Below, piece by piece: positions 25,597 through 34,406 of a DNA stretch of 64,000 bases. Below the pieces are notes generated by a model that did no database searches, had not been told where the DNA came from, and was given only the letters and a program-made list of their open reading frames with translations. This stretch comes from Defluviicoccus sp. bin129 (GTDB taxonomy: Bacteria > Pseudomonadota > Alphaproteobacteria > MPNO01), in the NCBI GenBank assembly GCA_002239065.1, contig MPNO01000018.1, forward strand, positions 1 through 64,000. Direction: 5' to 3'. The first letter of the stretch is position 1. Every line of letters starts with the position of its first letter. The translations under genes were made by a program, and so were the position numbers.

Positions 25597-26673
25597 TCAA
25601 TAGGGGAACGGCCATCGCCTCAGCTTTTCCTTGCCGATCTGCCACAGCCGGGCCAGCCCGGCAGGCTCGAAGATCAGGAACACGATGATCAGCGAGCCGA
25701 ATATCATGACTTCCAGGTGCTTCTGGAGATCGACCGGCATCGACAGCCCCACGAGTTGAGGCGCGTTGGTGAGAAAAATCGGCAACAGCCAGATGAAGGC
25801 GGCCCCCAGATAGGCCCCCAGAATGCTGCCCAGCCCGCCGATGATGATCATGAACAGGACATCGAAAGAAACGAAAATGTCGAACGCCTCGGTCTCCGCG
25901 CTGCCGAGATAGGAAAACAGCAACAACGCGCCCGCCACGCCGCAATAGAACGAGCTGATCGCGAAGGCGAGCAGCTTGTTGGGCAGCAGGCGGATGCCGA
26001 TGATTTCGGCGGCGATGTCCATGTCGCGGATCGCCATCCAGTGCCGACCGATCCGGCTGCGCACCAGGTTCTTGGCGATCAGCCCGCCAACGATGCAGAA
26101 GGAGAGCACCAGCAGATACCGCGTCTCGGCGGTCGCGGTCGGCCCGGTGAGCATGATTCCGGCGAATTCGCGCGGCGGCGCGGTAATCGTCCCGCTGGAG
26201 TGGTAATTGTACCACCAGGGGACGCGATTGAACATCCAGACCAGGAAGAACTGCGCCGCCAGCGTGGCGACCGCGAGATAGAAGCCCTTGATGCGCAGGC
26301 TGGGCAGGCCGAACACGATACCGACCAGCGCGGCAGCGACGCCGGAAAGGACAAAGACGACGATGATGTTGAGCTCCGGGAACCCGGTGGTCAGCTTGTA
26401 GGCCGAATAGGCGCCCATCGCCATGAAGGCGCCGGTGCCGAGCGACAGCTGGCCCGCGTAGCCCGTGAGAATGTTCAGCCCCAACGCGGCGATCGAAAAA
26501 ATCATCATCGGAATCAAGACCGCCTGAAGCATGTATTCCGACGCGAGCAGCGGTACCGCGAGATAGGCGAACGCGATCAGCGCGAAGAGGAAGATACGGT
26601 CCTGGAAAATCGGAAAGATCGCCTGGTCGGCGGCGTAGCTCGTCTTGAACTGGCCGGTCTCGCGGTAAAGCAT
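25597..26673 (-). CDS. LivM-type ABC permease of the acid-uptake operon
   Basis: 358 residues, longer than the LivM at 1823 because of an N-terminal segment before the first LivM helix. The core has GYAGQLSLGTGAFMAMGAY, LPSLRIKGFYLAVATLAA, GRHWMAIRDMDIAAEIIGI and GGLGSILGAYLGAAF. It is separated from livH by 3 bases and from the binding protein gene by 138 bases that hold no gene. Confidence 0.9.
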   Translation of the reverse strand: MLYRETGQFKTSYAADQAIFPIFQDRIFLFALIAFAYLAVPLLASEYMLQAVLIPMMIFSIAALGLNILTGYAGQLSLGTGAFMAMGAYSAYKLTTGFPELNIIVVFVLSGVAAALVGIVFGLPSLRIKGFYLAVATLAAQFFLVWMFNRVPWWYNYHSSGTITAPPREFAGIMLTGPTATAETRYLLVLSFCIVGGLIAKNLVRSRIGRHWMAIRDMDIAAEIIGIRLLPNKLLAFAISSFYCGVAGALLLFSYLGSAETEAFDIFVSFDVLFMIIIGGLGSILGAYLGAAFIWLLPIFLTNAPQLVGLSMPVDLQKHLEVMIFGSLIIVFLIFEPAGLARLWQIGKEKLRRWPFPY

Positions 26674-26676
26674 GAC

Positions 26677-27615
26677 TCAGACCCTCTCGATGATGCGCTC
26701 GCCGAACAGGCCTTGCGGACGGACGAACAGGAAGGCGAGCGCGAGCACATAGGCGAACCAGTTCTCGATCGCGCCGCCGACGGCGGGTCCCCAGTAGACT
26801 TCGGCGATCTTCTCGCCGACCCCGATGATCAGCCCGCCGACGATCGCGCCGGGCACCGAGGTGAACCCGCCCAGGATGAGCACCGGCAGGGCTTTGAGCG
26901 CGATCAGCGAAAGCGAGAACTGCACCCCGCTCTTGGCGCCCCAGACGATGCCCGCGACCAGCGCGACGATGCCGGCGACCGACCAGACGATGATCCAGAT
27001 CTTCTTCAGCGGGATACCCACCGCGAGCGCCGCCTGGTGGTCGTCGGCGACCGCCCGCAAGGCCCGCCCGGTCGGCGTGTACTGGAAGAAGAACGCGAGC
27101 CCCGCCACCAGCAGGGCGCAGGCCAGCGCCGCGATCAGGTCGAAGCTGTTGACCAGCATGCCGGCGATGTCGAGCGGGACGTCCGGGACGCCGATATCGA
27201 GCTTCTTGACGTTCGAGCCCCACAACGTCTCGCCGAACCCCTCCAGGAAGAAGGTCAGCCCGATCGTCGACATGAACAGGATGATGTCCGGCTGGTTGAT
27301 GAGGTGCCGCAGCACCAGGAGCTCGACCAGATAGGCGAGCGCCACCATCGCGCCGACGGTGATGATGAAGCCAAGCCAGACCGGCAGGCCAAGCTCGATC
27401 AGCCCGACCAGGGTGAGCGCGGCAAAGAGAACCATCGCCCCCTGCGCGAAGTTGAACACGCCGGACGCCTTGAAGATCAGCACGAAGCCGAGCGCCACCA
27501 GGGAGTAGAGCACGCCGGTCAGCAGGCCGTTGAACACGACTTCGCCGAAGAAGACCGGGAAATCGGCGGCGATCTGGACGAACGGCGTGATCGTGACCGA
27601 CTCGAGAAACTCCAT
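26677..27615 (-). CDS. LivH-type ABC permease of the acid-uptake operon
   Basis: 312 residues. LivH signatures include LVALGFVLIFKASGVFNFAQGAM and the loop GGFTSVPGAIVGGLIIG. It lies between livG (24 bases upstream) and livM (3 bases downstream) on the minus strand, and should pair with that LivM. Confidence 0.9.
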   Translation of the reverse strand: MEFLESVTITPFVQIAADFPVFFGEVVFNGLLTGVLYSLVALGFVLIFKASGVFNFAQGAMVLFAALTLVGLIELGLPVWLGFIITVGAMVALAYLVELLVLRHLINQPDIILFMSTIGLTFFLEGFGETLWGSNVKKLDIGVPDVPLDIAGMLVNSFDLIAALACALLVAGLAFFFQYTPTGRALRAVADDHQAALAVGIPLKKIWIIVWSVAGIVALVAGIVWGAKSGVQFSLSLIALKALPVLILGGFTSVPGAIVGGLIIGVGEKIAEVYWGPAVGGAIENWFAYVLALAFLFVRPQGLFGERIIERV

Positions 27616-27639
27616 TTCCGGTTCTCCGCCCGCCCGCCG

Positions 27640-28455
27640 TCAGTCGTGGACCACGCCGAGATAGGCGTTGATCACTTCTTCGTTGCCGCGCACCTCGTCG
27701 GGCGAGCCGTCGGCGATGAGGCGGCCGTAGTCGAGCACCACCACGCGGTCGGAAATGTCCATCACCACCCCCATGTCGTGCTCGATGAGGGCGATGGTCG
27801 TGCCGAACTCGTCGTTCACGTCGAGGACGAAGCGGCACATGTCTTCCTTTTCCTCGGCGTTCATGCCCGCCATCGGCTCGTCCAGCAGCAGCAGATCCGG
27901 CTCCGCGGCGAGCGCCCGGCCGAGTTCGACGCGCTTCTGCAAACCGTAGGGCAGGCGTCCGACCGGGACCCGCCTGATCGCCTCGATCTCGAGGAATTCG
28001 ATGACCCTCTCGACATGCGCCCGGTGTTCCAGCTCCTCGCGGCGGGCCGGGCCGAGATAGAGCGCCTGCCACAGGAAATTGCGGCGCATCATGGTGTTGC
28101 GCCCGGTCATGATGTTGTCGAGCGTGCTCATGCCGCGGAACAGGGCGATGTTCTGGAAGGTGCGCGCGATTCCCTGGCGCGCGGCCTGGTCCGGCCGCAT
28201 CCTCGCGCGGGTCTCGCCCTTGTAGGTGATGGTTCCGTCGTCGGGGTGGTAGAAGCCGTTGATCACGTTGAGCATCGACGACTTGCCGGCGCCGTTGGGG
28301 CCGATGATCGCGCGGATCTCGCCCTCGCGGATATCGAAGCTCACGTCGTCCAGCACGGTAACGCCGCCGAAGGCGAGCGAAATCCGGTTGAGGTTGAGGA
28401 TCGGACCGGAGGCTGCGGGGTCCGCGTCCGTATCGGCCGGCGCCGCCTGGTTCAT
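27640..28455 (-). CDS. LivG-type ABC ATPase of the acid-uptake operon
   Basis: 271 residues from the ATG at 28455, which overlaps the stop of the acyl-CoA synthetase as ATGA. Walker A GPNGAGKSS, LivG segment RTFQNIALFRGMSTLDNI, signature LPYGLQKRVELGRAL, Walker B LLLDEPMAGMN, H-loop IEHDMGVVM. A short Ala/Asp/Pro-rich N-terminal leader precedes the ABC fold. Confidence 0.91.
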   Translation of the reverse strand: MNQAAPADTDADPAASGPILNLNRISLAFGGVTVLDDVSFDIREGEIRAIIGPNGAGKSSMLNVINGFYHPDDGTITYKGETRARMRPDQAARQGIARTFQNIALFRGMSTLDNIMTGRNTMMRRNFLWQALYLGPARREELEHRAHVERVIEFLEIEAIRRVPVGRLPYGLQKRVELGRALAAEPDLLLLDEPMAGMNAEEKEDMCRFVLDVNDEFGTTIALIEHDMGVVMDISDRVVVLDYGRLIADGSPDEVRGNEEVINAYLGVVHD

Positions 28456-30419
28456 GCGGCGCTCCTCGCGGCGTCGGTCGAGGCGATGTCGCGGACCAGG
28501 ATATCGGCGCTGATCGTGCCCTTGCGCCCGTCCTCGAAGGTGACTTCCGTCTCGATCGCGCAACGGTCGCGGTCGGAATAGAGCGCCTCGACCAGGCTCG
28601 CGTACTTGTCGGCCACGTGCCGCCGGCGCACCTTGCGGGTGCGGGTCAGCTCCCCGTCATCGGCGTCGAGCTGCTTGTGCAGGACCAGGAACCGCCTGAT
28701 CCGGGCGCCCGCCAGGGTGGAGTCCGCCGCGAGGTCCCGGTTCACCTGCTCCACCCGGTCCTGGACGATGTCGTAGACCTGCGGCAGTCCGGCCAGTTCC
28801 TGGTAGCTGGCGTATGAGATGCCGTTGCGCTCGGCCCAGTCGCCCATCGCCTCGAGGTCGATGTTGATGAACGCCGTCACGTAGTCCCGTTCGTGGCCGA
28901 AGCTGACAGCTTCGAAGATGTCGGGAAAGAACTTGAGCTTGTTCTCGATATATTTGGGGGCGAACATCGTGCCGTTGTTGAGACGGCCGACATCCTTGGC
29001 CCGGTCGATGATCTTGAGGTGGCCCTCGTCGTCGACAAACCCGGCATCGCCGGTCCGGCACCACCCGTCCTCGGTCTTGGTCTCCGCGGTGGCTTGCGGA
29101 TTGCGGAAATACTCGACGAACACGCCGGGGCTGCGGAACTGGACCTCGTTGTCCTCGATTCTGAGTTCGACCTCGGTCGCCGGACGGCCCACGGTGTCCG
29201 ACCGGACTTCTCCGTTCGGCTGGATGGTGATGAACACGCTCGCCTCGGTCATGCCGTAGAGCTGCTTCAGGTTCAGCCCGATGCTGCGGAAGAAATCGAA
29301 GATGTCGGGGCCGATCGCCTCACCCGCGGTGTAGGCGACCCGCACGCGCGTCAGCCCCAGCGTGTTCAGCAGAGGCCGGTAGATCAGGGTCGAGCCGAGG
29401 GCGTAGCGGAACCGCCCGGCCGTACCGACCGGCTGCCCGTCGAGGATCTTCTTGCCGTACAGCTTGGCGACTTCGAGGAAGTGGAAGAACAGCCTGCGCT
29501 TGAGCCACCCCGAATCCTGGATGCGGATCATGACCGTGGTCAGCACGTTCTCGAATATGCGCGGCGGCGCGAAGAAATAGGTCGGCCCGATCTCCCACAA
29601 ATCGTTGAGCACGGTGTCCGCCGATTCCGGGCAGCAGACGCAGAACCCGGCGACCAGGGACTGTCCGCACGAAAACATGTGGTCGCCGACCCAGGCCATG
29701 GGCAGATAGGCGAGCACCTCGTCGGTTTCCCGCAGCCCTTCGAGGCGCACCGAGTTGAGTGCGCTGACCAGGATGTTGCGGTAGGACAGGACGACGCCCT
29801 TGGGGTTCCCCGTCGTGCCCGAGGTATAGAGGATGATCGAGGTCTCGTCGGCCGTGCCCCGGTCCACCTCCGCGTCGTAGAAATCCGGGTGCGCCGCATC
29901 CCACGCGCGGCCCTCCCGCATCAGGAATTCGATGCTGAAGAGGCCGCCTGCGTCGTAGTCCCGGAGACCGCGCGGATCGTCATAGATCACCGTCTCGATG
30001 GTGGGGCAGTCGTCCTTGACTTCGAGAACCTTGTCGACCTGTTCCTGGTCTTCCGCAAAGACGAAACGCACCTCGGCATTGTTGAGCACGTAGCGCGTCT
30101 CGTCGGCCACCGAGTCCTGGTAGATCGGCACCGGCACGCCGCCGTGCGACTGGATCGCGAGGATGGCGTTGTAGAGCACCGGCCGGTTGTCGCCGATGAT
30201 CGACACCCGGTCGCCGCGCTCCAGGCCGAGCGTCTGCAGGCCGCAGGCGATTTCCCGTACCCGGGCCGCGGCCTCGCCCCAGCTCATGGTCTGCCAGATG
30301 CCCAGGTGCTTTTCCCTGAGGCAGGGCCGGTCGCCGCGGATCGCCGCATTCCGGCGCAGCAGCTTCGGCGAGGTGTCATGGGTGGCGAGGTCGGGAAGCG
30401 TGCTCCCGGTGTCGGTCAT
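28452..30419 (-). CDS. Long-chain-type acyl-CoA synthetase (AMP-forming)
   Basis: 655 residues, the length of FadD15/ACSL-like synthetases. Adenylation motifs: IILYTSGTTGNPKGV near residue 200, LYGMTEASVF, WCRTGDAGFVDDEGHLKI and the hinge DRAKD. It forms an acyl-adenylate, then an acyl-CoA thioester. It is the first gene of the operon, translationally coupled to livG. The chain type of its substrate is not visible; with PaaK-like and Liv genes alongside, an aryl or aryl-alkanoic acid is a reasonable guess. Confidence 0.85.
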   Translation of the reverse strand: MTDTGSTLPDLATHDTSPKLLRRNAAIRGDRPCLREKHLGIWQTMSWGEAAARVREIACGLQTLGLERGDRVSIIGDNRPVLYNAILAIQSHGGVPVPIYQDSVADETRYVLNNAEVRFVFAEDQEQVDKVLEVKDDCPTIETVIYDDPRGLRDYDAGGLFSIEFLMREGRAWDAAHPDFYDAEVDRGTADETSIILYTSGTTGNPKGVVLSYRNILVSALNSVRLEGLRETDEVLAYLPMAWVGDHMFSCGQSLVAGFCVCCPESADTVLNDLWEIGPTYFFAPPRIFENVLTTVMIRIQDSGWLKRRLFFHFLEVAKLYGKKILDGQPVGTAGRFRYALGSTLIYRPLLNTLGLTRVRVAYTAGEAIGPDIFDFFRSIGLNLKQLYGMTEASVFITIQPNGEVRSDTVGRPATEVELRIEDNEVQFRSPGVFVEYFRNPQATAETKTEDGWCRTGDAGFVDDEGHLKIIDRAKDVGRLNNGTMFAPKYIENKLKFFPDIFEAVSFGHERDYVTAFINIDLEAMGDWAERNGISYASYQELAGLPQVYDIVQDRVEQVNRDLAADSTLAGARIRRFLVLHKQLDADDGELTRTRKVRRRHVADKYASLVEALYSDRDRCAIETEVTFEDGRKGTISADILVRDIASTDAARSAA

Positions 30420-30524
30420 GAGAGGCTTGCTGCCCGGCGCCGGTCGCGCCGGACGACATCCCCAATTCCGCTCCGCTCCGCGCGCATCGAGCCACCCCGG
30501 GACAGGCTGAAGACGTGACCCGCG

Positions 30525-30555
30525 ATTCTATGGCTCAGCGCTGCTGCGTTGGCAA
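30525..30555 (-). promoter_or_regulatory. Weak promoter candidate for the acyl-CoA synthetase operon
   Basis: Read on the minus strand, TTGCCA (30555-30550) and TAGAAT (30530-30525) are 19 bases apart, about 105 bases before the synthetase ATG. The -10 is good, the spacing is long. Listed as a candidate only. Confidence 0.28.
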
Positions 30556-30592
30556 CCGAATATCGTCGGGGCGCCGGTCTGCGGCGCGGGGT

Positions 30593-31525
30593 TCAGCCCG
30601 CCTGGCGCGCCGCCGCCGCCCGCACCATCTCCTGCAGGGTGCGAAACGCCGCCAGGCTTTCCGCGGAGCGCCGCCAGACGATGCCGGTCCGGTAACGGTG
30701 CTTCGCGAAGTCGATCGGCAGGGGCTTCAGAGCCGGTGCGGCGATCGCTTCGAGGAACGGCAAGGGAAGCCATGAAAGGTAGGGGCCGGTCCCCAGCAGG
30801 AACAGCCCGGTCGCCCCGGCGCCGATGACGGTGGCGACCCGCCTCCTGGTGACTGCGTGGAGTTCGTCGAGCACCGTGGCCAGGGAAGGCCGGCCGTTGC
30901 CGTTCCGCAGCCCGGCCGGCGGGATCCCGTCATAGTCGATCCACGGGCAATCGGCGAGAGCGGGGAGCGCCACCTCTGCTTGGTGGAGCGGATGATCCCG
31001 GTGCGCGACGACGCCCCATGTGACCTTCAGGGGGGTTTCCCGCTTGAGCCAAGGCGGAAGGGGTTCCAGCGCATCGATTCCGCCGCAATGGAGGTCGCTC
31101 TCTCCCTCCTCCAGCCGGCGCAGCCCCTCGCTCACATTCGCGGTCCGCAGCTTCAGTTCGATCCCGGGGCAGGCGTCGCGGAACTCGGTGATCGCGGCGG
31201 GCAGGACCGCCTGCATCCATACCGGGCTCGCCGTGATCCTGATGCGGCCGGACCGGCCGCGGACCAGGTCCCTGATCGTGCTCTCGGCGATCTCGATTTC
31301 CTCGAGAATGCGACGCGCGAGATCGGCGGCCGTGGCCCCGAGCTCCGTGAGCCGCACGCCCGTCGGAATACGTTCGAAAAGCTGCCCGCCGAATTGTTCC
31401 TCGAGTCTCGCGACGACGCGGGACAGCGCCGGCTGGGTGATCGCCAGCCGGTCGGCCGCCGTGAGTATCTTTCCCGCGTCCGCGACCGCGAGAAACTTGG
31501 TCAGATCGCTTCGCCTTTCGAACAT
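30593..31525 (-). CDS. LysR-family transcriptional regulator
   Basis: 310 residues, full length. An N-terminal winged helix-turn-helix (FLAVADAGKILTAADRLAITQPALSRVVARLEEQ; LFERIPTGVRLTELG) is followed by a periplasmic-binding-like effector domain beginning near residue 90 (GRIRITASPVWMQAVLP). It is divergent from the VOC protein at 31685 and downstream-facing toward the acyl-CoA synthetase operon, so either could be its target. The effector is unknown. Confidence 0.88.
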   Translation of the reverse strand: MFERRSDLTKFLAVADAGKILTAADRLAITQPALSRVVARLEEQFGGQLFERIPTGVRLTELGATAADLARRILEEIEIAESTIRDLVRGRSGRIRITASPVWMQAVLPAAITEFRDACPGIELKLRTANVSEGLRRLEEGESDLHCGGIDALEPLPPWLKRETPLKVTWGVVAHRDHPLHQAEVALPALADCPWIDYDGIPPAGLRNGNGRPSLATVLDELHAVTRRRVATVIGAGATGLFLLGTGPYLSWLPLPFLEAIAAPALKPLPIDFAKHRYRTGIVWRRSAESLAAFRTLQEMVRAAAARQAG

Positions 31526-31684
31526 ACCCCCCGCTTCCCGTCATCCGGGGAGGCTGCGGCGCCTCCCGGCAACCCGGATTTAGGGCGCGAACGATCCCTC
31601 ACCCAATACCGATTTCGCATCGCCCTGATAAACTTCCTCAATGAAGGGCGGCGCATGGCCGCCCGGCCGGAAACGGAGGCCCGC

Positions 31685-32152
31685 ATGATCCGGATCAATG
31701 GCATGGCGCATGTCATCCTGACCGTGAGCCGCTTCGACGAAGCGCGCGCGTTTTATTGCGAGTTGCTGCCGTTTCTCGGCATGCACAAGGTCTATGACGG
31801 CAACAACTTCGTCTATCACGTGGGCGGGCGAACCGCGCTCGGCATCCAGCGCTCCGCGCCGGAATGGGAGGACGAACGCTTCGTGCGAAACCGGGTGGGC
31901 CTGCACCATCTGTGCTTCCGCGCCCGCTCGCGCGGGGACGTGGACGAGGCGGCAGCGAAGCTGCGCGGGATGGGGGCAAGGATCGACCGCGGGCCGATGG
32001 AGGGCGACTGGGCGCCGGGCTACTACTTCTTCGTCTTCGAGGATCCGGACGGCATACGGCTCGAGATCAACCACGTGCCCGGCAGGGGCCTGCTGGAGGG
32101 CGACACCCCGCTCTCGCCCAGCGACGACCCCGACTGGGACCAGGACCCGTGA
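31685..32152 (+). CDS. Single-domain VOC (glyoxalase-like) protein
   Basis: 155 residues. It starts MIRINGMAHVILTVSRFDEARAFY, then HHLCFRARSRGDVDEAAAKL and FFVFEDPDGIRLEINHVPG, the two beta-alpha-beta-beta-beta modules of one VOC domain with metal-ligand-type His and Glu. The ATG at 31685 follows GGAGG with 7-base spacing; the frame is open far upstream but without a start signal. An acidic tail (SPSDDPDWDQDP) ends it. Divergent from a LysR gene. Confidence 0.78.
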   Translation: MIRINGMAHVILTVSRFDEARAFYCELLPFLGMHKVYDGNNFVYHVGGRTALGIQRSAPEWEDERFVRNRVGLHHLCFRARSRGDVDEAAAKLRGMGARIDRGPMEGDWAPGYYFFVFEDPDGIRLEINHVPGRGLLEGDTPLSPSDDPDWDQDP

Positions 32153-32415
32153 GCCGTTCGCGCCCGCTCGACGGGGCCGTCCCGCGGCGCCCGTGGGGCG
32201 AGGGGCGGAACGATTCCCGTGTCGTCTTCAGGATTCTGTTGAGTGGCGACGGCAAATCGCGCATGCTCGTCCGGTTAGCCAGTTTCGCCAGAGCGGCCAA
32301 CGGGTCCGCTTTCGGGTTGCCGCGGGGCAATCTGGACCGACCGCCGCACGGCGCGGCCGGCAACGTGCGGTTGAAGACGGCCCCTTTTTTCTGATGCGTG
32401 GGCATTGCGAATGGC

Positions 32416-33342
32416 ATGAAGGAGCGTGGCCCCTACCGAATCCCGTCGATCAGCGCGTTGATCGCCTTCGAGAGCGCTGCGCGGAACGGCAGCTTCACCG
32501 CCGCCGCAGACGAGTTGCGCACTTCGCAATCCGCGCTCAGCCGCCGCATCGCCGCCCTGGAGGAACAGCTGGCGACCCGGTTGTTCGAACGTTCCAGGTC
32601 CGGTGTGACGCTGACTCCCGCCGGATTTCGGTTCCGCGATGCCGTCGTCGCCGGGCTGGGCGTCATTCAGGTCGGCACCGAGGAAGCCGCCGGCCGGCCG
32701 GACAGAGGAGACGTGGTCATCGCGTGCTCCCACGACGTGTCCCAGCTCGTGATGTTCCCGCGCTACGGCGCGCTTCGGGAAGCGCTCGGCAGCGAGGTCG
32801 GGATACGCGTTTCGATCCATCGGAGCTCGCCGCAGGATCGGCCCGTCGAGCCGAACGCCGATGTGGTCGTGATCTGGAGCGCCGATGACGCGGTTCCCGG
32901 CGTGGCTCCCGGGGACACGGCGGTGATCCTCGGAGAGGAGATACGTCCGATCTGTTCTCCCGAATATGCCGCCGCCCACGCGGAGATCGTCTACGGGCCC
33001 ACCGCCGGCTGGGGCGAGTTGACGTTCCTCGACCTGTCCGGGCCCAACCTGGGATGGGCGTCCTGGTCGGACTGGTTCGAAGCCGCGGGAGGCCCGGCGC
33101 GCCCTCCCCGCTACGCGCTGTTCGACAGCTACATTCAGGTGCTGGAAGCGACCGCCTGCGGGCGCGGCATCGCCATGGGATGGCGCCACTTCATCGAGCG
33201 CTATCTCGATGCCGGCACGGTGGTCTCGCTCGGCGAGGGATTCGTCGAGCTCGGCAACAGGCTGGTTGCCGTTCTGACCGAGACCGGCCGCAAGAATTCG
33301 AACGCAAGGCGGTGCCTGTCGTTGCTCCGGCTGTCGGCGTAG
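32416..33342 (+). CDS. LysR-family transcriptional regulator, full length (paralogue A)
   Basis: 308 residues. HTH region: RIPSISALIAFESAARNGSF, AADELRTSQSALSRRIAALE, RLFERSRSGVTLTPAG. The effector domain starts near GDVVIACSHDVSQLVMF and includes FEAAGGPARPPRYALFDSY. It resembles GcvA-type regulators. A GTG at 32398 is an alternative start. Its HTH half is closely related to the two HTH-only genes that follow (33434 and 34092). The 263 bases before it hold no other gene. Confidence 0.87.
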   Translation: MKERGPYRIPSISALIAFESAARNGSFTAAADELRTSQSALSRRIAALEEQLATRLFERSRSGVTLTPAGFRFRDAVVAGLGVIQVGTEEAAGRPDRGDVVIACSHDVSQLVMFPRYGALREALGSEVGIRVSIHRSSPQDRPVEPNADVVVIWSADDAVPGVAPGDTAVILGEEIRPICSPEYAAAHAEIVYGPTAGWGELTFLDLSGPNLGWASWSDWFEAAGGPARPPRYALFDSYIQVLEATACGRGIAMGWRHFIERYLDAGTVVSLGEGFVELGNRLVAVLTETGRKNSNARRCLSLLRLSA

Positions 33343-33433
33343 CGCGGAGAAGCGGCGAGGGCATCGACGGATGGGGAGGAGTTGGGCGCCGGTTGCGAAC
33401 CCCGCGGATCCCGCATCCCCCCTTGAGGCGGCC

Positions 33434-33739
33434 TCAGACCGCCCGGTCGCGATCGGAACGGCTGGCGGCCTCGGCGACGCCGTCCTCGATGACGCACAGG
33501 CCCGCGACCACCGCATCGCGGAAACGGCAACCCGCTTCGGTGAGGCTCAACCCCGACCGAGAGCGTTCGAACAGCCGGGTCGACAACTGTTTCTCGAGCC
33601 CCGCTACGCGGCTGCGGACCGCCGATCGCGAGATCTGCAGCTCCTTGGCCGCTCGCGAGAAACTGCCGTTCCGGGCGGCGCTCTCGAAGGCGATCAGCGC
33701 GCTCTCCGCCGGAATCCGAATGGAACCTTTGTACAGCAT
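33434..33739 (-). CDS. HTH-only LysR-like protein (paralogue B)
   Basis: 101 residues that match the first 100 residues of the LysR at 32416: RIPAESALIAFESAARNGSF, AAKELQISRSAVRSRVAGLE, RLFERSRSGLSLTEAG, FRDAVVAGLCVIEDGVAEA. It then stops, with no effector domain in any frame of the 91 bases left before the neighbouring gene. Upstream ATG codons would extend it to 33775. It could be a truncated relic, or a free DNA-binding domain that competes with the full-length paralogue. The reading frame is clean and conserved, which argues against random decay. Confidence 0.65.
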   Translation of the reverse strand: MLYKGSIRIPAESALIAFESAARNGSFSRAAKELQISRSAVRSRVAGLEKQLSTRLFERSRSGLSLTEAGCRFRDAVVAGLCVIEDGVAEAASRSDRDRAV

Positions 33740-33743
33740 ATCT

Positions 33744-33776
33744 TCAGAAGCATAGGAACATAGCATCAGAAGCATA
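33744..33776. repeat. Paired 11-bp direct repeats upstream of HTH-only gene B
   Basis: TCAGAAGCATA occurs at 33744-33754 and again at 33766-33776, 22 bases apart start to start (about two helical turns), in an AT-rich patch right before the ATG at 33739. The position and phasing suit an operator for a dimeric regulator. Confidence 0.5.
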
Positions 33777-34091
33777 TTACCATATCATCTGCGTCATGTC
33801 AAAAGCGCCAAATCACCGGGATGCGGCCCTTTCGCTCGCGCGTCTCGGCGCCATCGATATGCGGGAGACGCATATCATTCCATCATGTCCGCATTTGCCT
33901 TTTCGCAGCCGAGCTGATAACGGAATCGGGGGCGGAAAGCGTGCTCCGGCGTCGGCATGACGCGGCAGCGTTGCAGCCATCCCGATGACGGCCCGAGGGA
34001 GCGCCGGGGCCGCGGGCCGTCGACCGGCAGGCGCTTTCGAGGGCGCGGGATATCGGAACGGCGATCCGCCAGAGCGTGGAACAGGTGCATC
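33777..34091. other. Divergent intergenic region between HTH-only LysR-like genes
   Basis: 315 bases with no supported gene. It includes the T-N11-A palindrome above, an AT-rich stretch (33777-33800) and a GC-rich stretch toward 34092. No clear -35/-10 pair was seen. Confidence 0.5.
33856..33876. promoter_or_regulatory. Perfect palindrome, candidate LysR-type operator
   Basis: GATATGCG (33856-33863) and CGCATATC (33869-33876) form an exact 8-bp inverted repeat around GGAGA. The inner T (33860) and A (33872) give the T-N11-A pattern of LysR-type binding sites. It lies in the 352-base divergent gap between the two HTH-only LysR-like genes, 117 bases before one start and 216 before the other. 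Confidence 0.55.
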
Positions 34092-34406
34092 ATGGAACAA
34101 ATCGGCTCGTACCAGATCCCCTCCGAAGCCACGCTGATCGCGTTCGAAAGCGTCGCGCGGCTGGGCAGCTTCTCGCACGCCGCCGAGGAGCTGGGTACCG
34201 CCCGGTCCTCGGTCATGCGCCTGGTCGCCGACCTCGAGCGGCAGCTTGCCACGCGGCTTCTCGAACCGTCCCACAGGGGCATCACCCCGACCGAAGCCGG
34301 ACAGCGCCTCTACGAGGCCGTCGCCGCAGGGCTGAGGATCATCGAGGAATCCGTCGCCGAAGCCGACGACCGGCCGGCGACCTCCTCCCGCCAGCCGGAT
34401 CAATAG
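34092..34406 (+). CDS. HTH-only LysR-like protein (paralogue C)
   Basis: 104 residues aligned with the HTH half of the LysR at 32416: QIPSEATLIAFESVARLGSF, AAEELGTARSSVMRLVADLE, RLLEPSHRGITPTEAG, YEAVAAGLRIIEESVAEADD. It ends after the linker helix, as paralogue B does. Its last 7 bases overlap the end of the convergent vWA pilus gene, so no effector domain can follow. The start MEQIGSYQIPS matches the start of the paralogues; the frame is open to 33957. Confidence 0.62.
   Translation: MEQIGSYQIPSEATLIAFESVARLGSFSHAAEELGTARSSVMRLVADLERQLATRLLEPSHRGITPTEAGQRLYEAVAAGLRIIEESVAEADDRPATSSRQPDQ

Noticed and set aside
25486-28581. A 1031-residue open frame on the plus strand
   Set aside because: It runs antisense through the livM, livH and livG genes, has low-complexity His/Arg/Glu/Asp composition, and no ribosome site. 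It is a product of high GC third positions in the real genes.
30857-31684. A long upstream extension of the VOC protein at 31685
   Set aside because: It would be antisense to the LysR gene; the VOC fold begins exactly at the ATG at 31685 after GGAGG.
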